From positions 372,001-436,000 of the forward strand of contig JAYPQK010000002.1 of NCBI GenBank assembly GCA_038131955.1: 64,000 bases of DNA, read 5' to 3'. Below the pieces are notes generated by a model, which saw nothing but the letters and a program-made list of their open reading frames with translations, made no database searches and was not told the DNA's origin. The translations under genes and the position numbers were made by a program. Source of the DNA: SHAN690 sp038131955 (GTDB lineage Bacteria; Bacteroidota; Bacteroidia; Flavobacteriales_G; Salibacteraceae). Every line of letters starts with the position of its first letter. Position 1 is the stretch's first letter. Below are positions 35,552-44,980 of this stretch, piece by piece.

Positions 35552-36422
35552 AAAACTTTAGTTTTTCCTCCTTATCCCAAATGCCCCAGTAGGCACCGAC
35601 GTCGCCTTCGGCGCCGACCTTCCAAGATTCATCGAAGGAAGTGAAATAGAAGATCTCAATACCCTCTTCGCGCGACCAGCGTTGCGTGTCGAGGAAATAC
35701 TGTCGAGAGCGGTCAGGACCCGGAAGCGCGCCGTGGAAGGGTTGTCCTTGGCTTGGCCAACCGGTTTCGGTAATGATCACCTTCTTTCCATTGCCAGCGC
35801 GGAGTGCGCGGTGGTACATGTCCTTCATGTAGATAAGGGAGTATTCGTGAGCACAGCCTTCCCAGAAGGGGTAGCAGTTGCTCAGGATCACATCGCAGGC
35901 TTCGGTAATGGCCGGACGATTCTCAAATTCGTAGTAGGCATCGACATAACCCACTTGAATATCCGGTAGCGCCTCTTTCACGCGACGGATATAGCCGATG
36001 AGTTGCTCCTCGGTCATCTCTTCGCGATACATGACCTCGTTGCCTACGGCAGCAATATCCACGAGACCGTCCTTCGCCATGGCGATCAGACCCTCGATCT
36101 CTTCTTCATTCTTTTCAAAGTCGTCTCCCAGCCACGCCCCGACGAGCGTTTGGATCCCCATTTCTTTCGCTACACGCGGAATGATCTCATTACCCTCTGT
36201 GGTTGAGAACGAACGCACCCAATCCGTGTAAGGCTGGATGATCTTCATACGGCGACGTACTTGCTCCTCGGTCAGGGTGTCGCCCGGCTCTTGCCCCTCT
36301 TCGTAGGGACTAAAGCACAAGCCATATATACCATGCTCCATGGTATCCTTGAAATTCATGGCTCCCTTCTTTCCTTGGTGCCCTGTGGCTAGTGCCAAAT
36401 ATCGATTGTCTCTAAAGCCCAT
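35550..36422 (-). CDS. Second GH17 family hydrolase
   Basis: A 290-residue GH17 TIM barrel. Acid/base Glu129 is in AAVGNEVMYR and the nucleophile Glu219 in VIITETGWPSQG. The barrel opens with MEHGIYGLCFSPYEEGQEPG. Segments YEFENRPAITEACDVILSNCYP and GIEIFYFTSFDESWKV are typical of the family. No signal peptide. An internal ATG at 36359 (MNFKDTMEHG) might be the true start, since the first 21 residues are not family-like. It is clearly a paralogue of the neighbouring GH17 but quite diverged, so the two probably differ in chain-length or linkage preference. Confidence 0.9.
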   Translation of the reverse strand: MGFRDNRYLALATGHQGKKGAMNFKDTMEHGIYGLCFSPYEEGQEPGDTLTEEQVRRRMKIIQPYTDWVRSFSTTEGNEIIPRVAKEMGIQTLVGAWLGDDFEKNEEEIEGLIAMAKDGLVDIAAVGNEVMYREEMTEEQLIGYIRRVKEALPDIQVGYVDAYYEFENRPAITEACDVILSNCYPFWEGCAHEYSLIYMKDMYHRALRAGNGKKVIITETGWPSQGQPFHGALPGPDRSRQYFLDTQRWSREEGIEIFYFTSFDESWKVGAEGDVGAYWGIWDKEEKLKF

Positions 36423-36798
36423 TGCTTGCTTTTAATTTGAACGCAAAATTAGTGCATTTACCTTTACTTATAGTGTTTTTTACTATATGTTTTGAGTCGC
36501 GAGTGTTAATTGAACCTTCAACCGCTATTCATTGTCGGCTGTCGGAAGCTTTAACTGCTATTTAATGGTGGTTCAGGGTAGATTCAACTCCTTTTAATGG
36601 TGGTTCAAGGAAGCCTCAACAGATGCCGCAACGAGTTCGTCATGTCCGTTCACTATACACGCATCTGTCTTAAGTGAACGGTTGCCCTGAACTCGTTTCA
36701 GGGCCTGTTGAGGCCAGACGAAAGCTAATTCGAGCCCATCGAACAATTCCTCTCCAAATCTGTTATTCAACTGTCATTCACCAAAAAAACAATTGACC
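36423..36798. repeat. Palindromic repeat block right of the beta-glucanase cassette
   Basis: No gene. Two copies of TTTAATGGTGGTTCA (about 36561 and 36593) precede a 102-base unit at 36613-36714 with ends GCCTCAACAG...CTGTTGAGGC. It contains CCGTTCACT...AGTGAACGG and CCCTGAACTCGTTTCAGGG. Its reverse complement aligns over about 100 bases with the unit at 32811-32932 (shared CCCTGAAACGAGTTCAGGGC, TTCACTTAAGACAG, GTGTATAG). The 18-base palindrome of the other copy is absent here. The first 60 bases may hold the promoter of the GH17 gene. Confidence 0.88.
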
Positions 36799-39700
36799 AT
36801 GATACGATCCCACCTCCTACTCCTCCTGACGTTGATCTCATTGACTGCGTCTTCCCAGGTCACTTCCCCTTGGGCCGAAAGCTTTTTTGGGCCGTCCTCG
36901 AATGAATTCATCGGTGGAGTTGAAATCGTAGATGACGAGCACGTTTTCATTAGTGGGTATTCCGGTGACGACATTACACTTGACACCGTTACATACACGG
37001 GTTCCAACTTCAGTTTTGCCGCGTTCTTCTTTGATAATGACGACTCACTGGCGATCGAATGGAGTAGAAAGATCAGCTCCAATGGATCCGTCGTTCTTAA
37101 TAATTCCGCGATCGATAGCGACAAGTCGCGCATCGTTTGTGGTATGTTCTCCGGGTCTCAATGCAACCTCCAAGACACAACACTCTCGGGCAACTTCAGT
37201 ACGAATGCCAGCAACATCTTCATTGCGAAATGGGACTCGAATGGGACTTTTCAATGGGCCAGAGGCATCCCTGGATTTCAGCTAACCAGCCCCTCGATAA
37301 CTACCGATCAGGATGGTAATATCGCGATGGTCTTCATGTTCCTTGACAGCGTGACCATCGACAGCACTACCTATTTCAATTCAAATGGAACCGGCCAAAG
37401 CTTCTTCGGTAATCGAAACCAGATTTTAGTACGACTTACTCCAGAAGGTGAAACTTCTTGGGTAAAACACCTGGAAAACTCGACTTTCTTCTACTGGTAT
37501 ACCAACTTCTATGATGGATCTACGAACGTAGCCTTCGATAGCGAAGGTTCCGTATACGTGGCCTCAACCAGCATCACTTCCATGACGATTGATTCAACCA
37601 GCGTGAGTCTTAGTACCTCCGTGTATGACATAGCATTAGCGAAGATCGATTCATCTGGGGTTGTCCAGTGGATGCTGGGCGGCGGGGCATCAAGTACCTC
37701 GGACCTCGTCGGTGACCTTTTGGTGTATGACGACGAAGTTTTCCTTCTCAGTATCGTGAACGGAACCAACGATACCCTCTCCTTTGGTTCCACTAGTGCG
37801 GTGGGCGATGTCTTCATCGGTCAGTTCAGCTCATCCGGCAATGTCAATCAGATCATTGCTGGTTCAGGAGGAATCGCGGCAGGACGAATATCCTTTGACG
37901 ATGAAGGAGGATTGTATCTGCTAGGAGGCGCGAATTCAACCCTCATCTCCTTTGGAAACATCTCCATCACATCTCAGTCGGCGAGTCAAACCTTTGTGGT
38001 CAAGAGAAACACCGTAAACGATCAATGGGAATGGGGTGAGTCGTTCAACACTTCTGGGTTCTTTACCGGTGATGTTGCAGCACGCAAAAACAACAACCTC
38101 TACATCGCAGGCCGCTATGGCGCCAGTGTCACCTTTGGCAACAATACCTTATTTGCAGGAACCACGCCTCAACTCTACGTGGCGAAACTCAGCGATTGCA
38201 CCCAGCTCGAGGTGGACTACCTGGGTCAGTCGAACGACACTTCCGTCTGCGCAGGTGAGACGGTCACCCTCACAGCTGCCACTCAGACCGGATATGAGGT
38301 TCAGTGGAATTTGAATGGTTCCGCACTTGCCGGACAGACGAATGCAAGCTACACTGCCACCCAATCCGGTGAATATTCTTTCACCATAGACAGCGCCGGA
38401 TGTATTGCCACGAGTGACCCGATCACCATTGATGTGGGCAGCCCGATCAACGTAACACACGCAAACATCCCACCCGTATGCAACCTTGATTCCCCTGTCA
38501 CCTTGTCCGGAGGTTCGCCCGCCGGAGGAACCTATTCGGGTAGCGGTATCGTGAACGGCAACCAATTCAACCCGGCGCTCGCAAGTGTCGGCAGCAACAC
38601 CATCTGGTATGTGTACACAGACTCCATCGGCTGCAGCGATAGCGTGAGTAAGAACGTCCAGGTCAATCTGAATCCCTCGATCTTGTCGACCAGCGTATCG
38701 TTGTGCGAGAACGACGACCCTCTTTCGCTCTTCAACTTTTTGTATGGTTTCCCTCTAGGAGGAACTCATGCCGGACCAGGCATCTCAGGAAGCTCCTTTG
38801 TACCCTCATCGGTCGGACCCGGAACCTACGCGATCGAGTATACCTACAATGGCTGTCCTGCATCCGACTCGATCGTAATCACGGTGGAATCCGCCCCGAA
38901 CGTTTCACTCATGGCGCCTGACTCGGCTTGTTTCAGCAGTACATCGCCATTCCTTCTCATGGGAACGCCCACGGGTGGAACCTATGCGTGGAACAACGTC
39001 AATTCGCAGCTTTTCTATCCCAATTTCGCCTCTCCGGGAACCGTCTTGGCCACCTATACGGTGACCGTGAATGGATGTACCGCCATCGATACGGCTGAGA
39101 TCTTCATCGACACCATTCCGACCCTCAATGTCTTGCCTATTGGACCATTTTGCGCCAATGATGCCACCGTCAGTCTAGATTCTACGGCTGTCCCGGCAGG
39201 CGGAGTATTCACCCTAGCAGGGAATCAGGTGACAAGCATTTCACCTTCCGTAGAAGGACCAAGCACGAATGAGTTGATCTACACCTTCAACAACGTTTGC
39301 GGGACCTATGCCGACTCCCAGATGGTGGTGATCAATGAGGTTCCAGACTTCACGGTTGCGGTAGACGATGTGGACTGCTTCGGCAATGCCACAGGGGCAA
39401 TAGCCCTTACGATGACAGCAGGAACAGCACCCTTCACCTTCGATTGGAGCAACTCAACAACAGGAGCATTCCAGAGCAATTTGGCTGCAGGAGGATACAC
39501 CGTAGAGGTGACCGATTCCAACGGATGTTCGATCCAAAGCAGCACCATACAAGTCAATGAGCCACAACCACTCAGCCTGAGCTTCAGCGTGGACTCCGTC
39601 TCTTGTAACGGCTTCCAAGATGGCACGATCAGCAGCGTCGTTTCGGGAGGAACAGCACCCTACTCCTACGCTTGGAGTAACGGAAGTTCTGCGAACGATG

Positions 39701-42660
39701 TCGACAGTCTTTCGGCCGGAACGTACAGTTTGACCGTAACCGACAACAACGGATGTACGGAAACGGGATCGGTGACCTTGACTGATCCGATCGTCTTTGC
39801 CGTGGACATCACTGAAACGATCGGTAACGACTGCTTCGGGGACGCCAACGCCGAACTCTCCGTGAGTCCGACTACGGGAAACACCATTGCTGTCCTTTCT
39901 TGGAGCACCGGAGCCAATACAGCATCCATTGGCAACCTAGCTGCCGGCACATACAGCGTCACCGCTACCAATCCCAACGGCTGCGAGGTCACAGAAAGCT
40001 TCACGGTCTTGGAGCCCGCACCGATCAGCCTTGACAGTTCGTTGATCGAGAACGCGTCCTGCAACGGCGGCGAAGACGGCGCCCTTTATGTCAACGCCAT
40101 CGGTGGGACTGGCACCCTGCTCTATGTCTGGGATACGGGCGACAGCACGCAGCAGGTCGTCAATCTGGGAGAAGCAACCTACGCTGTCGAGATCACCGAT
40201 GACAATGGCTGTACATTGACCGATTCCTTCGCGGTTACGGCGCCGTTCAACGTAGTGGATGTGGTCACTGACTCGCTCAAGGATATCAGTTGCTTCGGTG
40301 CACAAGACGGATTCATCAGTGCCGTATCTACGGGTGGAACAGCTCCCTTTGATTACGTCTGGAGTACCGGCAGCACAGCCTCTGCCCTGAGCGGATTGGA
40401 TTCTGGCCTGTACAAGGTCACCATTACTGATGCGGTAGGATGTGCGGACACGCTAGACATCACGCTTGTTTCTCCTTCCGCGCTTGAATTTGGAAGCGCG
40501 AGCCTCACCAACAATAGCTGTGCGATCGAGACATCGGGAGTGCTTTCGTTGGAGGCAACGGGAGGCGTTCTCCCCTATACCTATGCTTGGAGCAATGGGG
40601 CCACGACATCGACCAATACGGGTCTATCGTCTGGCACCTACAGCTTAACCCTAACCGATTCTAATGGCTGTACGATCGACACTTCGCTCACTGTAATTTA
40701 TATCGACTCCATCGCACCTACGGCGGCGGCATCCAACATCACCATTTATCTAGATTCCCTTGGCCAGGTGACGATCGACTTCGCAAGCGTGGATAACGGT
40801 TCTAGTGACAACTGTGGTATCGCAGAGACTTGGTTATCCACTACCACGTTCAATTGCGCCCAAGTGGGTCAGAATGTGATCGAGGTGGCCGTAGAAGACA
40901 GCAGTGGGAATACTGACTCCACCCTTGCCGTCGTGACTGTACTCGATACGTTCGCTCCGAGTGTGGTAGTACAAAACCTTACCGTCTACCTCGACGCAAA
41001 CGGAGGAGCCACCATCACTGCCCTTGCTTTGGACAACGGAACGAATGATGCGTGCGGTATCGATAGCATCGCCGTTGACCAGAGTTCATTTGATTGTTCT
41101 GACCTTGGCGTGAACACGGTCACGTTTTCCGCCATCGATGTCCATGGCAATGTATCCACAGCCAACGCCGATGTCACGGTTATCGACACCACGAGTCCGA
41201 CGGTCGTCACCCAGAACCTAACGGTATATCTCGACGCGACGGGTACAGCTAACATTGCATCCACTCAAGTAGACGCAGGGAGTTCAGACAACTGCTCATT
41301 CTCCCTCTCGCTCGGCGACTCGACCTTCACCTGTGCCGATACCGGCAGTCAGGTAGTTACGCTCACCGCCACGGATGGCAGCGGCAACATCGCTTTTGCC
41401 ACCGCCCAGATCATTGTCCTCGACACGTTAGCGCCTGAAGTGATCACTCAGAACCAGACCGTCTACCTCGACGTGAATGGGTCGGCCTCCCTAACCACTG
41501 CCATGATTGACAATGGAAGCAGCGACAACTGCGGCTTCGTCCTAAGCTTGAGTGACACGCTCTTTGGCTGCGAGGATGTCGGATCACAAAGCGTCACCCT
41601 CACCGCCATCGACGGTAGTGGGAACATAAGCACGGCCACGGCCAACGTAATGGTCATGGACACCATCCCTCCTACGGCGATAGCGCAGAACTTAACCGTT
41701 TTCCTCGACGAGAATGGAACGGTTACGATCACGCCTTCACAAGTCGACAGTGGAAGCACGGACAACTGCTCCATCGATAGTCTTGCGTTGGATATCACCT
41801 CGTTTGACTGCTCCACTATCGGAGAAAACACCGTAATTCTCACCGTCATCGACAGCAGTGCGAACAGCGATACAGTTTCTGCCATTGTTACCGTTGTAGA
41901 CACCCTATCACCGATCGTAAGTGCCAACGACATCACGGTCTACCTTGATTCGAATGGTACAGCCGTCATCGATCCAAGTTCGGTAGATAACGGAAGTACG
42001 GATCACTGCTCCTTGACACTCAGTCTTTCGCGGTCGTCCTTCACTTGCGCTGATGAAGGCTTCGTCTCCGTTGCCTTGATCGGAAATGATTCCAGTGGTA
42101 ATAGCACCGTGGATTCTTTTACTGTGGAGGTGATCGACACGCTCTTCCAATTGGGAACCATCATCGGTCCTACAGCATTAACGCAAGGAGACAGCGCGGT
42201 CTACTTTGTGGATTCCATTGCAGGCGCGAGTTACCAGTGGAGTATCGTGAATGGCACAGCCCTTTCGAATGGTTCTGGATCCGTCGTGATCTGGGATGCA
42301 AATGCATTGCAAGGCGAGGTCATGGTGGTGCAGACCGTCGCGCAGGGATGCCTTGATTCCACCTCCATCAATGTAGAATTGTGGCCCACAGGCTGGGGTG
42401 AACACCAAGCCGAAAGCAAGGTTATCCTCTTCCCTAATCCGACCCGAGGCAAGCTGTATTTCGCCCTTGATCAAGGGGAGATAAGCAATGCAACCGTAAG
42501 CATGTATTCATCCCTGGGACAACTCGTGCTTACCGAACCACAAGTGGAGCTCAGTGCCGAGCGCTATGAGTTAGATCTGAGCGGTCTTGCTGTTGGGACA
42601 TATACCGTTGCGATTCAGCATCGCGGTACTTCGCTTATGTATCGGGTAATTCTGCAATAG
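36799..42660 (+). CDS. Giant T9SS-secreted protein with SprB-type and HYR-like repeats
   Basis: A 1953-residue cell-surface protein; ATG at 36799 preferred over TTG 36793. Signal peptide (SHLLLLLTLISLTASSQ). Residues about 20-465 form a propeller-like region with D..GN.Y..G patterns. Residues about 475-850 hold Ig-like and GGTYSGSGI-type modules. Residues 860-1306 contain six SprB-like repeats of about 65-75 residues (pattern CxGxxxGxI...GGTAPYxYxWSNGxT...LxAGxYxxTVTDxNGC). Residues 1307-1784 contain six repeats of about 80 residues (pattern NLTVYLDxNGxxxI...DNGSxDNC...FxCxxxGxxxVxLTxxDxSGN) ending DTxxP. T9SS sorting domain at 1875-1953 (VILFPNPTRG, GTYTVAIQHRG). SprB in Flavobacterium is the gliding adhesin; an adhesive role is inferred. 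Confidence 0.93.
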   Translation: MIRSHLLLLLTLISLTASSQVTSPWAESFFGPSSNEFIGGVEIVDDEHVFISGYSGDDITLDTVTYTGSNFSFAAFFFDNDDSLAIEWSRKISSNGSVVLNNSAIDSDKSRIVCGMFSGSQCNLQDTTLSGNFSTNASNIFIAKWDSNGTFQWARGIPGFQLTSPSITTDQDGNIAMVFMFLDSVTIDSTTYFNSNGTGQSFFGNRNQILVRLTPEGETSWVKHLENSTFFYWYTNFYDGSTNVAFDSEGSVYVASTSITSMTIDSTSVSLSTSVYDIALAKIDSSGVVQWMLGGGASSTSDLVGDLLVYDDEVFLLSIVNGTNDTLSFGSTSAVGDVFIGQFSSSGNVNQIIAGSGGIAAGRISFDDEGGLYLLGGANSTLISFGNISITSQSASQTFVVKRNTVNDQWEWGESFNTSGFFTGDVAARKNNNLYIAGRYGASVTFGNNTLFAGTTPQLYVAKLSDCTQLEVDYLGQSNDTSVCAGETVTLTAATQTGYEVQWNLNGSALAGQTNASYTATQSGEYSFTIDSAGCIATSDPITIDVGSPINVTHANIPPVCNLDSPVTLSGGSPAGGTYSGSGIVNGNQFNPALASVGSNTIWYVYTDSIGCSDSVSKNVQVNLNPSILSTSVSLCENDDPLSLFNFLYGFPLGGTHAGPGISGSSFVPSSVGPGTYAIEYTYNGCPASDSIVITVESAPNVSLMAPDSACFSSTSPFLLMGTPTGGTYAWNNVNSQLFYPNFASPGTVLATYTVTVNGCTAIDTAEIFIDTIPTLNVLPIGPFCANDATVSLDSTAVPAGGVFTLAGNQVTSISPSVEGPSTNELIYTFNNVCGTYADSQMVVINEVPDFTVAVDDVDCFGNATGAIALTMTAGTAPFTFDWSNSTTGAFQSNLAAGGYTVEVTDSNGCSIQSSTIQVNEPQPLSLSFSVDSVSCNGFQDGTISSVVSGGTAPYSYAWSNGSSANDVDSLSAGTYSLTVTDNNGCTETGSVTLTDPIVFAVDITETIGNDCFGDANAELSVSPTTGNTIAVLSWSTGANTASIGNLAAGTYSVTATNPNGCEVTESFTVLEPAPISLDSSLIENASCNGGEDGALYVNAIGGTGTLLYVWDTGDSTQQVVNLGEATYAVEITDDNGCTLTDSFAVTAPFNVVDVVTDSLKDISCFGAQDGFISAVSTGGTAPFDYVWSTGSTASALSGLDSGLYKVTITDAVGCADTLDITLVSPSALEFGSASLTNNSCAIETSGVLSLEATGGVLPYTYAWSNGATTSTNTGLSSGTYSLTLTDSNGCTIDTSLTVIYIDSIAPTAAASNITIYLDSLGQVTIDFASVDNGSSDNCGIAETWLSTTTFNCAQVGQNVIEVAVEDSSGNTDSTLAVVTVLDTFAPSVVVQNLTVYLDANGGATITALALDNGTNDACGIDSIAVDQSSFDCSDLGVNTVTFSAIDVHGNVSTANADVTVIDTTSPTVVTQNLTVYLDATGTANIASTQVDAGSSDNCSFSLSLGDSTFTCADTGSQVVTLTATDGSGNIAFATAQIIVLDTLAPEVITQNQTVYLDVNGSASLTTAMIDNGSSDNCGFVLSLSDTLFGCEDVGSQSVTLTAIDGSGNISTATANVMVMDTIPPTAIAQNLTVFLDENGTVTITPSQVDSGSTDNCSIDSLALDITSFDCSTIGENTVILTVIDSSANSDTVSAIVTVVDTLSPIVSANDITVYLDSNGTAVIDPSSVDNGSTDHCSLTLSLSRSSFTCADEGFVSVALIGNDSSGNSTVDSFTVEVIDTLFQLGTIIGPTALTQGDSAVYFVDSIAGASYQWSIVNGTALSNGSGSVVIWDANALQGEVMVVQTVAQGCLDSTSINVELWPTGWGEHQAESKVILFPNPTRGKLYFALDQGEISNATVSMYSSLGQLVLTEPQVELSAERYELDLSGLAVGTYTVAIQHRGTSLMYRVILQ

Positions 42661-43004
42661 GGTTGCTGGGTATCAGCTTTCAGCTCTCAGCTGTCAGCTT
42701 TCAGGGTAGCCCAACGCCTAGCACCTTCCTTTTGCAACTTGAGACTTGAGACTTGAGACTTGCCTGATATAGGTTGACCGCTTTCAAAAACAATCTCAAT
42801 GAAAGCAAATATCAGATCAATACGAAAGCAGCGTAGATACTCGGAGGAGTTCAAAAAAAGCTCCGATAGAGCAGATAGCCAAATTCAACCCTCCCCTAAT
42901 CTTTAATCTTTTTGTCTTTCGTCTTTCGTCTTTTGTCTCAAAAAAACTCTCCCCCAAGCAATATTCTCCCCCAAAATCCTGTTATGCTCTAAATCTCCTT
43001 TTTA
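42661..43004. repeat. Phrase-repeat spacer after the giant gene
   Basis: No gene. Holds CAGCTTTCAGCTCTCAGCTG (42675), ACTTGAGACTTGAGACTTGA (42740) and GTCTTTCGTCTTTCGTCTTT (42914). The last is the reverse complement of the AGACAAAAGACGAAAGA phrase at 59196, and the first is the inverted form of the GCTGACAGCTGA phrase at 59260. A promoter for the next gene must lie in the last 60 bases but is not obvious. Confidence 0.8.
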
Positions 43005-43868
43005 ATGAGCCTAGCGAACAACCTCAAGCAGGCACCCCTACTCCTGATGGTCGTTGTTCAACCTTTTCTCTCTCACGCCGAAGTCCGCTCCCTAGACGAG
43101 CTGCTCTCCAGCGGCGCTATCGAACTCTCCCTTACGAGCAGCGGTGGACACAGCGCGGAATGCATTACCCTCAAAGCTACCAACCTCAGTTCGAATTTTA
43201 TCACAACGCGACTCGAACCCGGCCGCACCCTTCACCCGGAGAACGAAGGTGAACAGAGCATTATCGTCACCCAAGAATTGATCTTTGCCCTGCACCCCGA
43301 TCAGAGCATCGAACGACAGGTCTTCGGATTCTGCTTCCAAAGCCTCGACGCCGGTCCCAGCTATGGCACCACCTTTAGCCTCGGTCAGATCAGCGAAGGA
43401 TCCCTGCTCGACATCGCGTCCTATCTCAATGCGCATCGTGATCTTCCTACCTCATCCCAACAAGAAGCCATCTGGGTGGTGTCAGATTGCCATCCACTTA
43501 GCTCGGTACACGCCTACAGTGAACCCACCGAAGCCCTGGCCAATTACGTAGCCAACTCACTCGGACTCGAAAAGCCATGGTACACCACCGATCACGTCAA
43601 AACGGTGGATGAACTCTTCACTCGACAAGTGGAACGGGTGTATGGAGAGATACCGTTTCAAGTACTCTCCTACCAAACCCTAGACATCACCATCCTCGAT
43701 AACAATGGCAGGGTGATGAAACGCCTCGTCCGTCGAACGAACTACGGCCCAGGCAACTACACCCAACCGATCGACCTTCAAGTCAAATACTGGCCCCAAG
43801 GCGAGTACGCAATACGTTTCGAAGAACACAACGGAAACGTAGTGAAGGAAGAGGTGTTTGAGCTGTAG
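43005..43868 (+). CDS. Secreted protein of unknown function
   Basis: A 287-residue exported protein with signal peptide ending SHAEVRS. I do not recognise a family. The N-terminal half has beta-rich segments (AIELSLTSSGGHSAECITLK, TRLEPGRTLHPENEGEQSII) suggestive of an Ig-like fold. There is a middle helical part (EALANYVANSLGLEKPWYTT). The C-terminal 60 residues (LDITILDNNGRVMKRLVRRT, GEYAIRFEEHNGNVVKEEVF) look like the last strands of a FlgD/T9SS-like beta domain, but without the PNP motif. An isolated gene between two repeat-filled spacers. Confidence 0.7.
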   Translation: MSLANNLKQAPLLLMVVVQPFLSHAEVRSLDELLSSGAIELSLTSSGGHSAECITLKATNLSSNFITTRLEPGRTLHPENEGEQSIIVTQELIFALHPDQSIERQVFGFCFQSLDAGPSYGTTFSLGQISEGSLLDIASYLNAHRDLPTSSQQEAIWVVSDCHPLSSVHAYSEPTEALANYVANSLGLEKPWYTTDHVKTVDELFTRQVERVYGEIPFQVLSYQTLDITILDNNGRVMKRLVRRTNYGPGNYTQPIDLQVKYWPQGEYAIRFEEHNGNVVKEEVFEL

Positions 43869-43872
43869 GTGC

Positions 43873-43933
43873 CAGCTCGCCCGAACGCATGTGAGGGTGT
43901 CACCCCGAGCGGAGTCGAGGGGCAAGCGGCTTT
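43873..43933. repeat. Inverted copy of the 34.3 kb repeat unit
   Basis: GCTCGCCCGAACGCATGTGA through GGGTGTCACCCCGAGCGGAG and TCGAGGGGCAAGCGGC is the reverse complement, with few changes, of 34308-34393, but lacks the 20-base palindromic insert present there. A second GACTCCGCTCGGG occurs at 43982. It starts five bases past the preceding stop. Confidence 0.85.
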
Positions 43934-44088
43934 TCACAACGTCCTCCTATTTCAATCAAAATTCCCGTGTTCTGGTCCCTCGACTCCGCTCGGGAAGACC
44001 CTCCTTACTGTCGGGCCAGAACACTGTGCTCAATGAAGCCTTGGTTCTCCATACCCCACAATGAATATTGAACATTGGACGGCAAGTC

Positions 44089-44916
44089 CTAGTCCAACTT
44101 ATCCAAATAATCCACCGTAAAATACCCCGGCGCTAGCTTGGTATCAAAGCGGTAATCCGTGTACTCAAAGCGCTCGAGGAGACCTTTGTCGTCATAGACC
44201 TCGATCAGTGTGGGTAGACCGTGCTCGGCATCTACGTTGAGCTTGATCTTCTTGCCGTAGAGCTTCGGGACTTCAATGGTCTTTCCGCTCAGGTCGTCTT
44301 GGAATTGGTTTACTCCGGCGTTGCGCTCAATGATCAGATAGGCCGAAACACTCAACTTCGCAGCTACATCAATCACCGTCTCGCCATCTTTGGCGGTATA
44401 CTTCACATAGCCCCAGTCTTCGGTTTCCGCCTGAACAGAGATCTCTTCGTTGCCCTTTCGTACCACCTTCTCGCACCAGAACTTATCGCCGATAACATTG
44501 TATTGGTCGCGGATGATGCCGAAGATGAAGTTGCAGCCCGCATCCGAGATGGTGTAGTGATTCAAGCCTCGGAATACCTTTCCATTCACGTCCAACGACA
44601 GATTCGTAAACGGAAATCCATTCGAAATGTACCACGCATCCTTGGTAGACTCTTCCGTATCGTACAAGATGTAATGCCCCTTATCGCTCATACGTCCCGC
44701 TACCTTGAACGGCTCCCGCTGGATCGTGAAGTCAAAAGAGGCCTTGACCATCTCACCATCCTGCCTCTCTTCTTTGGCCGAAGTGTATTGCACCACATTC
44801 GTCTTCGCCCACTGACTGTACATAAAGTCGAATGAAGCGTCACAATCGACCTTCTTTTGAGCCCAGGAGATCGAGGAGGATAAACAAACCAGCAGTATAA
44901 GCAGAAGCTTCGGCAT
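44089..44916 (-). CDS. DUF1571-like exported protein with embedded LysM
   Basis: A 275-residue exported protein (start at 44916, MPKLLLILLVCLSSSISWAQ; the frame is open to 44973). The body resembles DUF1571, a family related to the LolA/LppX-like lipoprotein carrier fold (ASFDFTIQREPFKVAGRMSD, YLILDTEES-like segments, KLNVDAEHGLPTLIEVYDDK, RFEYTDYRF). A LysM-like module sits inside at residues about 173-217 (YTAKDGETVIDVAAKLSVSA, YLIIERN, GKTIEVP), which would bind peptidoglycan. It follows the TlpA-like gene on the same strand 64 bases later, so the two may be co-transcribed. Confidence 0.78.
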   Translation of the reverse strand: MPKLLLILLVCLSSSISWAQKKVDCDASFDFMYSQWAKTNVVQYTSAKEERQDGEMVKASFDFTIQREPFKVAGRMSDKGHYILYDTEESTKDAWYISNGFPFTNLSLDVNGKVFRGLNHYTISDAGCNFIFGIIRDQYNVIGDKFWCEKVVRKGNEEISVQAETEDWGYVKYTAKDGETVIDVAAKLSVSAYLIIERNAGVNQFQDDLSGKTIEVPKLYGKKIKLNVDAEHGLPTLIEVYDDKGLLERFEYTDYRFDTKLAPGYFTVDYLDKLD

Positions 44917-44980
44917 GCGACGAATGTAAGCGTTGGAACTTGGATTTCGCCTCCTTCCAAGCGAGGTTGTCAACAGATTG

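Noticed and set aside
39376..42150. Repeat DNA that could suggest a CRISPR or mobile array
   Set aside because: The periodicity is in protein repeats (about 65-80 codons) of one uninterrupted secreted protein.
42231..42474. Open frames antisense to the giant gene
   Set aside because: Typical shadow frames of a Ser/Thr/Asp-rich repeat protein; no independent support.
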